From IMG/VR virus record IMGVR_UViG_3300010399_000001, positions 1-64,000 of that record: DNA of 64,000 nucleotides; one strand, 5' to 3'. The stretch comes from a virus. The position numbers and the translations under genes were made by a program. Under the pieces are notes generated by a model. The model searched no databases and was not told the DNA's origin. It worked only from the letters and a program-made list of their open reading frames with translations. Below are positions 39,180-47,254 of this stretch, piece after piece (position 1 is the stretch's first letter; every line of letters starts with the position of its first letter).

Positions 39180-39521
39180 CTACAGGGCGATGAGGCGCAG
39201 GTTCTCTACCTCGCGACGCAGATGGCCCTTCGCGAACAACTCCGTAGCCAAATCATCATTGGCGAACGTGATGATGAAGTCGCCAGCGCCGAGGCAGCGG
39301 ATGATCCGGATCTCGAAACCGATCGAGAGTTCCTCCATCTCGTCGGCCGTCTCCGGCTCCGGTACCGGCCTACCGTCCGAGTACTCGATGCGCGCCAGCA
39401 CCATGCTGTCGATGGTGCTTGCGGCGTCAGCCCTCGCGAGTAGGGCATTGAGCCAATTGGTGGTGTGCGTGTTGAATCGCTCGGCCAGCACCCTGCGTCG
39501 CAGGCCCATCTCAGCCGCCAT
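39180..39521 (-). CDS. 113-residue protein, unknown function
   Basis: ATG 39521 (GAGAGGGG upstream) follows promoter 39560-39572. It begins MAAEMGLRRRVLAERFNTHT and shows helices and strands (IDSMVLARIEYSDGRPVPEP, IGFEIRIIRCLGAGDFIITF). It precedes the tRNA-Leu by 7 nt. No family recognised. Confidence 0.65.
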   Translation of the reverse strand: MAAEMGLRRRVLAERFNTHTTNWLNALLARADAASTIDSMVLARIEYSDGRPVPEPETADEMEELSIGFEIRIIRCLGAGDFIITFANDDLATELFAKGHLRREVENLRLIAL

Positions 39522-39559
39522 GGAGTACCCCTCTCTCATGAGCGCGCTCGCGCTCTTGC

Positions 39560-39572
39560 GAGCATCGTAGCA
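39560..39572 (-). promoter_or_regulatory. Conserved extended -10 promoter
   Basis: It reads TGCTACGATGCTC on the minus strand and drives 39180-39521 and probably the tRNA-Leu. Confidence 0.7.
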
Positions 39573-39595
39573 TAGCGCTGAGCGGAAGGGCACTG

Positions 39596-39955
39596 CTAGC
39601 GAGCGCGCACGCGGATCTCTATCCCGGTCTTGGGCCAGCGCACTCCCTCGACGTAAGACACCCTCAGCAGGTGTCTGGAGTTATCGTCAGGCAGGACGCC
39701 AGCATCGACTATCCCGTCGATAAGCGGCTTGGCCGAACTGGAGTAGTTGCTCGGGTCCAGACGGCGGGTGCGATTGCCGGGGTGCACGATGACCTCGATC
39801 TCCGCCTTCTCCAGCGGCGGTATCTTGCGCACCTTCGCAAGGGTCATACCCGTAAGGCGCAGAGCTTTGACCCGCTTCATCTTCACCGCCCAGTGCAGCC
39901 TGTCATTGCTGCTCAGCAGCGGCATCTGCGGTACGGCTAGAGTCCACTCACGCAC
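39596..39955 (-). CDS. rusA: RusA-like Holliday junction resolvase
   Basis: This 119-residue protein matches RusA: VPQMPLLSSNDRLHWAVKMK, a beta strand, then RRLDPSNYSSSAKPLIDGIV-DAGVLPDDN, which carries the acidic active-site residues of the family and the downstream DD. RusA resolves Holliday junctions as a dimer. It starts at GTG 39955 (8-nt overlap). It lies just downstream of RecT and YqaJ exonuclease genes, completing a recombination set. Confidence 0.8.
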   Translation of the reverse strand: MREWTLAVPQMPLLSSNDRLHWAVKMKRVKALRLTGMTLAKVRKIPPLEKAEIEVIVHPGNRTRRLDPSNYSSSAKPLIDGIVDAGVLPDDNSRHLLRVSYVEGVRWPKTGIEIRVRAR

Positions 39956-40562
39956 GTATCGCCACCGCCAGGGATAGCCAGCGGTCTTGACCCCATTCCG
40001 TTCCGCAGGTGCGGCAGCGGATAGAGGTCGCATAGGGGCTGGCCCATAGCGGAGTGCCACATGGCTTGCCGCTTACATCCTCCGGGCACAGACCGATCTG
40101 ACGCGAGTCGCCCTTGCCGTCGATCTCGGCACGGCACGTCTGGTGCAGGTCTCGTATCTCGCTGACGAAGTCCTGCGGGGCGGGATGCTTGTCTGCCGCC
40201 CATGGCCAGTTGGCTCGCAGGAACTTGCACGCGCCCACCACGGACTGCTCGATGGTGCCACGGAACGGTCGCCTAGACCAGGCGAGGATCTCGCGCCAGT
40301 CGTCCTCCCAGGAGTGCAGGATCGCAACCATGCTGCCGCCGGATCGCAGGGCGAGAGGGCCGAGGCGAACGGGTAGCGGAGGAGTCTTGGAGCCGGAGAC
40401 CCTATCGCCCGAGCCCGAGCCGGGAGCCAATACGGCTTCGAGAGAACGGTAAAGCTCCGGCAGCTCGGAGATGTTGCGGTCCGTCACCTCGGCGCAGCGG
40501 TTGCAGATGCGAAGCCTGCTCGGGCGAGAACACGAGAGGCAGGAGGTGACCAGTTGGTCCAT
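39948..40562 (-). CDS. Cys-rich protein, unknown function
   Basis: This 204-residue protein has Cys clusters at both ends: CLSCSRPSRLRICNRC near the N-terminus and CRTCGTEWGQDRW near the C-terminus, plus internal Cys. Two zinc sites are likely. It sits between RecT and RusA and may assist DNA handling, though no family is recognised. Confidence 0.65.
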   Translation of the reverse strand: MDQLVTSCLSCSRPSRLRICNRCAEVTDRNISELPELYRSLEAVLAPGSGSGDRVSGSKTPPLPVRLGPLALRSGGSMVAILHSWEDDWREILAWSRRPFRGTIEQSVVGACKFLRANWPWAADKHPAPQDFVSEIRDLHQTCRAEIDGKGDSRQIGLCPEDVSGKPCGTPLWASPYATSIRCRTCGTEWGQDRWLSLAVAIRA

Positions 40563-40564
40563 AA

Positions 40565-40618
40565 GAAAACTCCCCGGTATGGATGACCTCTCACGAGAGT
40601 ACCGCCATACCGGGGAAT
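40565..40618 (-). terminator. Terminator with U-run
   Basis: Arms TTCCCCGGTATGG / CCATACCGGGGA are followed by GTTTTCTT on the minus strand, between the RecT gene and 39948-40562. This is the most typical rho-independent terminator of the recombination block. Confidence 0.8.
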
Positions 40619-40640
40619 ATCTACCAGTTGGTCTCTGGAT

Positions 40641-41522
40641 CTATGCGTCTGGGCTGTATCCGGCATCCTTGGCGAGGTCCTTTGCGGCGGCCTCGGCGGC
40701 TGCCCACGGGTCCTCATCCACGATGTGCTCCTCGACGACCTCGCCCTCCATGGTCTCGGTCACCTCGATAGGATCAGCCTTCGGAGTCAGATCCAGGCGC
40801 ACGCCGCCATCCACGGACATGCCGATCATCAGCTCCGGCGACTTGGGCAGCAGCTTGGCCAGGCGCAGCACCGTGGTCTTCTTGGCCATCTCGTCGAAGT
40901 GGTCGCGCCACGGGCCGAGGATCACGCCCTCCTTGGTCTTGGCCATGGCGAACTTGTCGCGGTGCTTCTCCGCATCGGACTTGCTCAGCACCTCGAACTT
41001 CACGCCGTTCGGATTCATCTGCGCCACCGAGTAGTACGCGATCGGCTCACCGCGATCGCCGAACAGCATCGGCTTGTGCTTGAGCTTCGGCTTGAGACCG
41101 TAGTCCACATCGAACTTGTCGTTGGCGTAGACGGTGTACGCATCCAGGGTCGCGATGCGACTGGAGCGGTACGCCAGCTCCGCATATCCCTGATAGCCGA
41201 TGATCAGCTGAGCCTGGAACGAGCGCGACTTGCCGTTCCATAGCGGCAGCAGCCATGCCTGGCCCAGTACAGCCGGACGCAGGCCGAGCTGCGCGCAGGT
41301 CATCAGGCCACCCATGACACTGGTGGCGTCGCACTGGGCCAGCTTCGGAGTCTTACTCAGGCACGTCAGTGCATCGCGCACAAGCTGCGCTGCCTCGAAT
41401 CCGCGCGGCATCGCGGCCTGGAACTGCTCGGTCATCGTCTGGATCTGCTGACGCAGGGTGATGGTCGGGCGCTGAGCAGGGTCTGACTGAGCCGCCACGC
41501 GAGAGGCGAGATCGGTACCCAT
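40641..41522 (-). CDS. recT: RecT-family single-strand annealing protein
   Basis: This 293-residue protein starts at ATG 41522 (AGGAGGATC upstream). It shows the RecT pattern: EQFQAAMPRGFEAAQLVRDA, TPKLAQCDATSVMGGLMTCA-QLGLRP, GKSRSFQAQLIIGYQGYAEL-AYRS, EPIAYYSVAQMNPNG and KTTVLRLAKLLPKSPE. RecT anneals complementary single strands and works with a partner exonuclease, here the YqaJ gene immediately upstream. The C-terminal acidic tail is variable, as in the family. Confidence 0.9.
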   Translation of the reverse strand: MGTDLASRVAAQSDPAQRPTITLRQQIQTMTEQFQAAMPRGFEAAQLVRDALTCLSKTPKLAQCDATSVMGGLMTCAQLGLRPAVLGQAWLLPLWNGKSRSFQAQLIIGYQGYAELAYRSSRIATLDAYTVYANDKFDVDYGLKPKLKHKPMLFGDRGEPIAYYSVAQMNPNGVKFEVLSKSDAEKHRDKFAMAKTKEGVILGPWRDHFDEMAKKTTVLRLAKLLPKSPELMIGMSVDGGVRLDLTPKADPIEVTETMEGEVVEEHIVDEDPWAAAEAAAKDLAKDAGYSPDA

Positions 41523-41529
41523 GATCCTC

Positions 41530-42546
41530 CTAGATCTTGTGTGCGGGAAGGAAACGTCGCGACCGGAAGGGAGTGACCTGATCGCCTTGGGCAGAGAACA
41601 GCGCCGCCGTGTCCAGCGCGGGGCGAAGGATCGTGTAATGATCCGCGACTTCCGGCAGGGCGGACCGTAGAGATACCTCATCCACGGGGCCTGTATTGCG
41701 CCAGGAGACCACGGGGCGGCTCTGCCATGTACCGATCACGGCATCGCCGAGTTCGGCCGCTACGCGGGCGCGCAGCTCCTCTCTGGCGGCACCGATCTCC
41801 CGCATCTGCCTGGTCATCTTCTTGTACTCCGCCAGAGCGGCATAGGCGTCAGCGGACAGCTCCACCGATGCGTTCGGATCGCCGTGCGGGTGCAGATGGT
41901 CGAGGATCGCGCTGTCCAGCGGATGCGATCCCAGAGGGGGAGGCGTCGCCGTCTCGACCAGAGACCAGAACTCAGCCTCGATCTTGGTCAGGTCATCGAT
42001 CAGGGCCTCGTCACGCTCCACGATGCGCATCTGCGGCTCCTGGCCCCAGATGCCGACCACCACGTAGGCGCGGCGCTTACCGGTAACGGACATGCCGTGC
42101 TGGACCTGAAGTTCGGCATGGTCGGAGACCTTGCCGTCCCCCCATTCCTCGGCGTTCCAAGGGCTGGTGGTCTTGAACTCCACCAGCGAGTCATCCTCGG
42201 CCAGACGGTCGGGGGTGTAAAGCTGCCAGGGCAGGTCGGGGTGGCCGAGCATGCCGCACCGATAGGCGGGAATACCGGTCTGCTCGGTGAACCAGTCCGC
42301 CAGGGGCTGCTCCAGGATGTGACCCCAGCGCATCTGCGGAGTCTCTTCGACCTGCGGAGCATCGGGGTGGCCGACCTTCTCCAGCCATACACCCATGGGG
42401 GAGCGCCACGGGCTGAGACCCGTGACTGCGAGAGCATCGGAGCCTCCGAGTCCCGAGCGGCGCAGCTCCAGCCACGCCGCTCGGTCAGTCTCGGGCTCAC
42501 TCAGGACGCGTACGCCCTGCGGTATGAGAGAGACGGGGTTCGGCAC
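41530..42546 (-). CDS. YqaJ-like recombination exonuclease
   Basis: This 338-residue protein starts at GTG 42546 (GAGGAGTAGT upstream). The YqaJ/lambda-exonuclease fold is evident: WLELRRSGLGGSDALAVTGL (catalytic glycine/serine region), then TPDRLAEDDSLVEFKTTSPW (the D...E.K triad) and HAELQVQHGMSVTGKRRAYV (QxxxxY box). The C-terminal third is helical and variable. It degrades double-stranded DNA ends to load RecT. It is 8 nt upstream of recT. Confidence 0.9.
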   Translation of the reverse strand: MPNPVSLIPQGVRVLSEPETDRAAWLELRRSGLGGSDALAVTGLSPWRSPMGVWLEKVGHPDAPQVEETPQMRWGHILEQPLADWFTEQTGIPAYRCGMLGHPDLPWQLYTPDRLAEDDSLVEFKTTSPWNAEEWGDGKVSDHAELQVQHGMSVTGKRRAYVVVGIWGQEPQMRIVERDEALIDDLTKIEAEFWSLVETATPPPLGSHPLDSAILDHLHPHGDPNASVELSADAYAALAEYKKMTRQMREIGAAREELRARVAAELGDAVIGTWQSRPVVSWRNTGPVDEVSLRSALPEVADHYTILRPALDTAALFSAQGDQVTPFRSRRFLPAHKI

Positions 42547-42554
42547 ACTACTCC

Positions 42555-42779
42555 TCAGTGCCTGGCTGCAAGCTCGACGCGCCTGCGGTGATTCTGTCGC
42601 AGGTCAATGCCGGTTGTCAGCCGGATGTCGCGGATGGTGTTCTGTCGCCATCGCCAGTCACTTGGAGTGTACGGCAGGGTACCGACGCGCCGATCTCCGA
42701 TCCAGAGTCCATAGTGCGTGCCGCCGTCGATGCGCGCGTCTATGCCAGCACCGCGCAGCACTCGTATGAACTGCTTCAC
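42555..42779 (-). CDS. HicA-like small RNA-binding protein
   Basis: This 74-residue protein starts at GTG 42779 (GTAGGAGGAGCGAT upstream). It begins VKQFIRVLRGAGIDARIDGG and contains GGTHYGLWIGDRRVGTLPYT-PSDWRWRQNTIRDIRLTTGI, where the H of THY sits where HicA-type mRNA interferases have their catalytic His. No HicB antitoxin gene neighbours it, so it may not be a toxin. Confidence 0.55.
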   Translation of the reverse strand: MKQFIRVLRGAGIDARIDGGTHYGLWIGDRRVGTLPYTPSDWRWRQNTIRDIRLTTGIDLRQNHRRRVELAARH

Positions 42780-42817
42780 ATCGCTCCTCCTACTCGTGAG
42801 TACCACCTCCTCGGTAG

Positions 42818-42830
42818 GAGCATCGTAGCA
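42818..42830 (-). promoter_or_regulatory. Conserved extended -10 promoter
   Basis: It reads TGCTACGATGCTC on the minus strand; the short 5' UTR holds TACCGAGGAGGTGGTA before 42555-42779. It heads the HicA-like/YqaJ/RecT operon. Confidence 0.7.
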
Positions 42831-42835
42831 TATTG

Positions 42836-43357
42836 CTACTCGGTCTGCACGTTGGGCGTGCTCTTTGGGTTGTTGATGTCCACCCCCTCCCATGCCTCGG
42901 GTCCGAGCCAGCCGAGCTTGGCGGCGCGGGTCGCCGTCTGCGCGTCCGATCCCTTGCGGTCCTTGTGCTTGGCGTAGTACGCGTCGATCTCTTCGTCGCG
43001 GGCCTTGAGTATGTACCGCTTATGGCCGCGCCGCACGTCGCTCATGTACCCCTGCGTCGCCATCGGTATGTCTGCGGCTATGGTTCGCAGGCTGTAGCCC
43101 TGCACTGCGAGGGCCATCAGCTTCCGTCGCGCTCCGGCGGCGGATCGCAGTGCGCCGATCGGCGGCTTCTTGATGGCCAGGATCTTGTCCTGGGTCTCCC
43201 GCAGGATCAGGTCGCGATCACCGCGCTCGATGGCGCGCACGACGGTCGGAGCGACGCCGCACGCGTCCGAGATGGACGTGCTGTTCGCGCCCTGGGCGAT
43301 CAGGTCCTTGATGTGGGCTTGAGTCCTATCCGCCCGGACCGTCTTGGATCTAGCCAT
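42836..43357 (-). CDS. Helix-turn-helix DNA-binding protein
   Basis: This 173-residue protein has two helix-turn-helix candidates: IAQGANSTSISDACGVAPTV at about 20-40 and ALAVQGYSLRTIAADIPMAT at about 82-101. Regions between are basic (AAGARRKLMAL). The C-terminus is acidic. It ends the operon 42836-45925 and lies upstream of the recombination operon, so it could regulate it (inference). Confidence 0.65.
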   Translation of the reverse strand: MARSKTVRADRTQAHIKDLIAQGANSTSISDACGVAPTVVRAIERGDRDLILRETQDKILAIKKPPIGALRSAAGARRKLMALAVQGYSLRTIAADIPMATQGYMSDVRRGHKRYILKARDEEIDAYYAKHKDRKGSDAQTATRAAKLGWLGPEAWEGVDINNPKSTPNVQTE

Positions 43358-44099
43358 TGATCGCTCGCTTCGGCAGGCTCGCCTTGACGCGAGCGACGAC
43401 AGCGGCCAGTGCTTCGAGGGTCAGATGATGCCCTCCCGTTGTAACCATCCTGGCGAAGTCCTCTTCCGTGAAACGATGTCCGCTCTTGGAATGCGCGGGT
43501 TCACCCGTGAACGCGGTCATGTCCCGATCGAACCGGACCTCGCCGTTCGCGACAGTCCAGGTGCCCCACACCCTGCCCATGGTGATCGGGTACTCGTTAT
43601 AGTTCCCGTCATAGAGCATGCTCACCACCTGGCAGTGCAGATCGAGGAACGGGAAGGCCTGCGCTATCGCCTTCCAGTCCTCCGTGATCTCATCGCAGCT
43701 CGGCCACTTGCCGATGTTGTAGTCGGCGCAGCCGATCTTCCCGTTCCAGTCGCACCAGCCATGCGAGCCGCCTATGTAGGAGGTGGCGATGCGGCTGTTG
43801 TCCAGGTAGTGAAGGCGCAGCATGCCCAGCTCATCCATGGACCGATCCTGCCGGTCGAACAGGGAGGAGAGGTAGCCCCTCTCGTCTCGCCGCCCATCGT
43901 CTAGCTCGACGAACGGGTCGAATATCCCCAGAATCTCGCGGGCGGCCTTCTCCCACTCCTGATCGTTGCAGTGCAGGTAGCCGCCGTTGGTTCGGATGAT
44001 GATCTGCTCGGCCTGGTCCCTGGTCACATCCTTGCCATCGACCACGAGGCGTGGCCACTTGTCGTCGTAGTGATCCGGGCGAGCGGGTAATCCGCTCAT
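43350..44099 (-). CDS. 249-residue protein, unknown function
   Basis: ATG 44099 overlaps the preceding stop (TGATG). It begins MSGLPARPDHYDDKWPRLVV and is rich in aromatic, Asp and His residues (YIGGSHGWCDWNGKIGCADY). The C-terminal segment (GHRFTEEDFARMVTTGGHHL, TLEALAAVVARVKASL) is helical. No family recognised. Confidence 0.6.
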   Translation of the reverse strand: MSGLPARPDHYDDKWPRLVVDGKDVTRDQAEQIIIRTNGGYLHCNDQEWEKAAREILGIFDPFVELDDGRRDERGYLSSLFDRQDRSMDELGMLRLHYLDNSRIATSYIGGSHGWCDWNGKIGCADYNIGKWPSCDEITEDWKAIAQAFPFLDLHCQVVSMLYDGNYNEYPITMGRVWGTWTVANGEVRFDRDMTAFTGEPAHSKSGHRFTEEDFARMVTTGGHHLTLEALAAVVARVKASLPKRAING

Positions 44100-44572
44100 C
44101 AGTCCCCCTCCTTCCGGTACGGCCAGTGCGGATCATCGGTGAACAGCACCGAGCCGTACGTTTCGTTACCCCAGATGGTGACGTGCTGCGAGCCGCACCG
44201 GCAGTCGATGATCGAGCCGGTAATGCCGACCACATCATCCTCGCTGGTGATGTGACCCACGCAGTCATTGCGCATATCCCTGTCGTCGCATGGCGTCAGC
44301 TTGAAGCCGCCTTCACGCAGGGTCCGCAGAGCCGCCTTCACCGTCTCCAGCGCGTCCAGGAGGGTCGGCTTCGGCTTCATGGCATAGGTTCGCGCCTGCT
44401 CTAGAGTCAGCCCCGTGATGCACGGACCGCCAGCCTCGTGCCGGATGCGGTAGGTGCCGTAGTCCGGGTGTGAAGGATTGCGCACGCGGCTCTTGTGCAG
44501 GATGTAACCCCTACTGCGCACGAGGCGTCGGATTCGGGCCTCGTGCGCAGTAGGGGAGACGGTCTCAGCCAC
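44099..44572 (-). CDS. 157-residue protein whose mRNA starts with a long hairpin
   Basis: GTG 44572 overlaps the preceding gene by 8 nt. Codons ~6-22 lie in a 19-bp perfect inverted repeat (44508-44556). The protein begins MAETVSPTAHEARIRRLVRS and contains RSRGYILHKSRVRNPSHPDY-type basic sequence, then CRCGSQHVTIWGNE in the C-terminal part. The Cys pair may bind zinc. No family recognised. The hairpin could control its translation. Confidence 0.6.
   Translation of the reverse strand: MAETVSPTAHEARIRRLVRSRGYILHKSRVRNPSHPDYGTYRIRHEAGGPCITGLTLEQARTYAMKPKPTLLDALETVKAALRTLREGGFKLTPCDDRDMRNDCVGHITSEDDVVGITGSIIDCRCGSQHVTIWGNETYGSVLFTDDPHWPYRKEGD
44508..44556 (-). promoter_or_regulatory. 19-bp perfect inverted repeat in coding sequence
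   Basis: Arms CCCCTACTGCGCACGAGGC and GCCTCGTGCGCAGTAGGGG flank 11 nt inside the first codons of 44099-44572. It is far longer than expected by chance in coding DNA. Confidence 0.75.
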
Positions 44573-44924
44573 CGATCGCCTCGCGGATGTTGCTCAGGTC
44601 GGTGAGCAGCTCGTCTCTGACGCGATCGACAAGGCCCACCGTGTCCGCCCCCTTGCGGGCCAGCAGCAGCGCCTTGCCGTAGTAGCGCTGGGTTGCTACA
44701 CCCATCGCCACCGCGAGCGCTGTGGCCACCCGATTGACCTGCGGCTCGTCGGTGTTCAGACCCTCGTCATCGATCCACATATCCAGCTCGTCGTCGAGCT
44801 GAACGCAGTCCAGCAGGCTGCATTCCAGGTAGCCGCGCATAGAGGCGAGCTTGTTGGCCTCCTCTACCTCGACGGTGCTGACCGCATCGAAGTCGAGTGT
44901 CGGATTGATCAGGATGCCCTGCAT
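44565..44924 (-). CDS. 119-residue protein, unknown function
   Basis: ATG 44924 follows GGAGGAACC. It begins MQGILINPTLDFDAVSTVEV and is mostly helical after residue 20 (EEANKLASMRGYLECSLLDC, RVRDELLTDLSNIREAIGG). No family recognised. Confidence 0.6.
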   Translation of the reverse strand: MQGILINPTLDFDAVSTVEVEEANKLASMRGYLECSLLDCVQLDDELDMWIDDEGLNTDEPQVNRVATALAVAMGVATQRYYGKALLLARKGADTVGLVDRVRDELLTDLSNIREAIGG

Positions 44925-44935
44925 GGTTCCTCCAT

Positions 44936-45925
44936 CTAGATGTGTACGTCCACGGCGATGAGGATTGCATCGCCGGGTAGGTTCTCCAGGTACTCGTTGA
45001 CGAACCTGCGGAAAGTCTCGCGACTGTCCTCGGTGTCGCTAGACATGCCCCACCAGCCCATCTTTCCCGCCTCGCGCCAGACGCCATCGGTACCCAGAAG
45101 CGCGAAGCCGGGGACCGCCCCGGTCCTCGCGATGCGCTCATGCTCGTATCGACTGGCGCTGAAGGTGTCCAGCGGGCACTCCAGCCCGTAGTACAACTTG
45201 CGCTCCCTCAGCTCGGCCAGTAGCGGCTGCTCACGGTAGGCCTTGCGCGCCGTATCGATATCCAGCTCGTTGGAGTCGATCATCTTGCGGAAGTGCGACC
45301 AGGGCTTGCTATCCGGGAACTCCCTGGCGACGGCATGGAACTGGTCATACTCCGCAAGCCTCTCGGCGGCTACCCGATCGCGCTGCGCCTCGAAGTCCAG
45401 CAGGCGCCTCGGCCCACCGTCGCAGCGGTAGGGATCGGAGTTCGCCTCGGTCATCAGGCCTGGCGAGCCGTAGATCAGCTCACCGGAGCCCAGTGCGGAC
45501 GGGATGCAGTTGAAGTATCCAGTCCACCGGCCGCCGATGCTCCACCAGTCCCACCGCGCCCCGGCGATGATCCCGCTACCGTCCTCGCTGGGCACGTCAC
45601 GCGGGTAGGTGCTCCAGGTGAAGGCGCGAAGCCCATCCCCAGTCACTTGCAGCCCCTCCTCCGGGTCGTCCTTGCAGTACTCCGAGTTGTACGCCGCCGC
45701 CACCTCGTGCCAGGTCAGCGTGCCGCCACGCAGCTTCCCCGCCTCGCGCAGTTCCTTCACGCACCAGTGGCTGTCCGCAGTCCCGCCCTCGTACTCCTCG
45801 TACTGCTCATCCCGCTTGTTCTCGTCGAACGGCGCGAGCGCCTCGGTGAGACGATCCTCGACGGGAGTGTCGTCATCCTCGTCGGTGACGGGTGGCAGGC
45901 AGACGATGGTCACTGAATGGGACAT
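44936..45925 (-). CDS. 329-residue protein, unknown function
   Basis: It begins MSHSVTIVCLPPVTDEDDDT, with an acidic stretch (DENKRDEQYEEYEGGTADSH) and several Trp clusters (ARWDWWSIGGRWTGYFNCIP, KMGWWGMSSDTEDSRETF). No catalytic motif is evident. It begins right after the gene at 45940-46242. Function unknown. Confidence 0.65.
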   Translation of the reverse strand: MSHSVTIVCLPPVTDEDDDTPVEDRLTEALAPFDENKRDEQYEEYEGGTADSHWCVKELREAGKLRGGTLTWHEVAAAYNSEYCKDDPEEGLQVTGDGLRAFTWSTYPRDVPSEDGSGIIAGARWDWWSIGGRWTGYFNCIPSALGSGELIYGSPGLMTEANSDPYRCDGGPRRLLDFEAQRDRVAAERLAEYDQFHAVAREFPDSKPWSHFRKMIDSNELDIDTARKAYREQPLLAELRERKLYYGLECPLDTFSASRYEHERIARTGAVPGFALLGTDGVWREAGKMGWWGMSSDTEDSRETFRRFVNEYLENLPGDAILIAVDVHI

Positions 45926-45939
45926 GCGGACTCCATTTG

Positions 45940-46242
45940 CTACGTGGCGGGATCACCCGCCTTCAGATAAGGGGTGCCGAGAATCGGCAGTAGCTTGTCC
46001 AGGGATTCACGCAGACCGTCCATCCGTCCGCTCACATTGAGCGCGAGGAGCTGGCCCGTGGTCCTGGTGGGGTTGGCCCTGTTCTGTTCACAGAGCCACA
46101 GATAGTTGACCTTGAGGCGGTTGAATTCCTCGATCAGGTCCCACAGGGTCCTGGCGGTCAGATCTTCGAAGACATCGAAGACGTAGGTCTGGTCGTTGTA
46201 CTCGCTCTCGACCTTGCCGTCCGTAGCAAGCTTGGCGTCCAT
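45940..46242 (-). CDS. 100-residue protein, unknown function
   Basis: ATG 46242 follows GAGGGAGCC and promoter 46274-46286. It begins MDAKLATDGKVESEYNDQTY and is helical in the middle (TLWDLIEEFNRLKVNYLWLC), with coiled-coil-like spacing. It heads the operon 42836-46242. No family recognised. Confidence 0.65.
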   Translation of the reverse strand: MDAKLATDGKVESEYNDQTYVFDVFEDLTARTLWDLIEEFNRLKVNYLWLCEQNRANPTRTTGQLLALNVSGRMDGLRESLDKLLPILGTPYLKAGDPAT

Positions 46243-46273
46243 GGCTCCCTCTCTCGCGCGCTCGCGCTATTGA

Positions 46274-46286
46274 GAGCAGCGTAGCA
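46274..46286 (-). promoter_or_regulatory. Conserved extended -10 promoter
   Basis: It reads TGCTACGCTGCTC on the minus strand with the hairpin GCTCTCAATAGCGCGAGCGC downstream. Confidence 0.7.
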
Positions 46287-46324
46287 TATGCCAAGCGCTT
46301 GACACACGCGAGAGAGGGTCGCCA

Positions 46325-46972
46325 CTAACGACCGCTTCTTGCCGCTTCCATCACCTCGGTCCACAGTCCGAGATCCAGATCATGCTTACCGCCATCCAGG
46401 TCCTTCATGTCGTCATCGGTGAGGTGGGGAAGCTCATCGAAGTCCCAGAAGGCGATCAGCCGAACTGGGTAGTAGCGATCTTCCTCCTCACTTACGTTGC
46501 TCTCCTCTCCGCCGAGGAAGGCGAAGCGACCTGCTGCATGGGGGGTTTTCTGAAAGCCCTTATAGACCTCCAGGATGCGCGCATCGAAGTCGACCAGGTA
46601 TCCCCACTCGCAGAACAGCGAGTCGATCGGGAAGGTGCTGGCGTCCTCGTAGAGACCTGCATCCAGCATCGCCTGCGGATCGCCCTGGGTGTGGCGCAGC
46701 AGTTGGTACCAGCTGATGCGCCCGGTCGGAGTGGGACCTCCGACGCCGGGATCGAGATACTCGTGCAGACACCGAAGCTCCTCGTCGGTCGGTGGGGTCT
46801 CGTCGTCTACGGCGCGCAGGGCTGCCGCCGCGACCTTTGCCTGCGCAAGATCCGCAGTGCGCAGCCATCCCAGTACGTTGCAACCAAGAAAGCTCGGATA
46901 CGAATCGTAGTGGTTGTATGCGATGGAGGTCTTGCCATCGGCCGTGAAGCCTAGGAAACCGCGAGTACCCAT
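46325..46972 (-). CDS. 215-residue protein, unknown function
   Basis: ATG 46972 follows GAGGACTGAT. It begins MGTRGFLGFTADGKTSIAYN and contains HYDSYPSFLGCNVLGWLRTA, then helical acidic sequence (DEELRCLHEYLDPGVGGPTP). It lies directly downstream of the tRNA-like cluster at 47002-47327. No family recognised. Confidence 0.65.
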   Translation of the reverse strand: MGTRGFLGFTADGKTSIAYNHYDSYPSFLGCNVLGWLRTADLAQAKVAAAALRAVDDETPPTDEELRCLHEYLDPGVGGPTPTGRISWYQLLRHTQGDPQAMLDAGLYEDASTFPIDSLFCEWGYLVDFDARILEVYKGFQKTPHAAGRFAFLGGEESNVSEEEDRYYPVRLIAFWDFDELPHLTDDDMKDLDGGKHDLDLGLWTEVMEAARSGR

Positions 46973-47001
46973 ATCAGTCCTCACTCTGGGAGATGTTGCG
47001 C

Positions 47002-47056
47002 GGGCTGGGCAGGACTCGAACCTGCCTAGGCGGGCCGTCGCCCTATTTGGCCACCC
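47002..47056 (-). tRNA. tRNA-like element lacking an anticodon arm
   Basis: A T-arm GCAGG-TTCGAGT-CCTGC is followed by CCAGCCC, which pairs with GGGTGG with one bulge. GGCC...GGCC could form a D-like arm around AAATAGGGCGAC. There is no room for an anticodon arm, so this is a truncated tRNA or tRNA mimic. Confidence 0.5.
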
Positions 47057-47057
47057 T

Positions 47058-47118
47058 GGTAGTGGGGAATCGAACCCCTCCTGCTCGCCGAGAGCACGCC
47101 GGAATCGAACCGGCTACC
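47058..47118 (-). tRNA. Three-hairpin tRNA-like element
   Basis: GGTAG pairs with CTACC and encloses CCGG-TTCGATT-CCGG, TGCTC-TCGGC-GAGCA and GGGG-TTCGATT-CCCC. Two of the hairpins carry TTCGATT loops typical of T-arms. A Pro(CGG)-like anticodon loop (CTCGGCG) can be drawn in the middle arm, but the acceptor stem is only 5 bp. It may be a decayed tRNA or a structured RNA. Confidence 0.45.
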
Positions 47119-47135
47119 TTTCCATTCAGCCCTAG

Positions 47136-47227
47136 AGCCCATGGCAGGATTCGAACCTGCGATGAGGGGTCATGACTTCCCTCTCGGCACCGGGGACCCG
47201 ATGCCCGACCGCCTGCGGTCCATGGGC
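47136..47227 (-). tRNA. tRNA-like element with aberrant arms
   Basis: A 7-bp acceptor (GCCCATG / CATGGGC) and a perfect T-arm (GCAGG-TTCGAAT-CCTGC) are present. The interior has an extra hairpin (GGCATCGG-GTCC-CCGGTGCC) and a GAGGG...CCCTC arm, giving 92 nt. No 7-nt anticodon loop with U33 is evident. It may be a tRNA mimic rather than a decoding tRNA. Confidence 0.5.
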
Positions 47228-47254
47228 GTGAATGCGCGCTGTTTCTGCACACCG

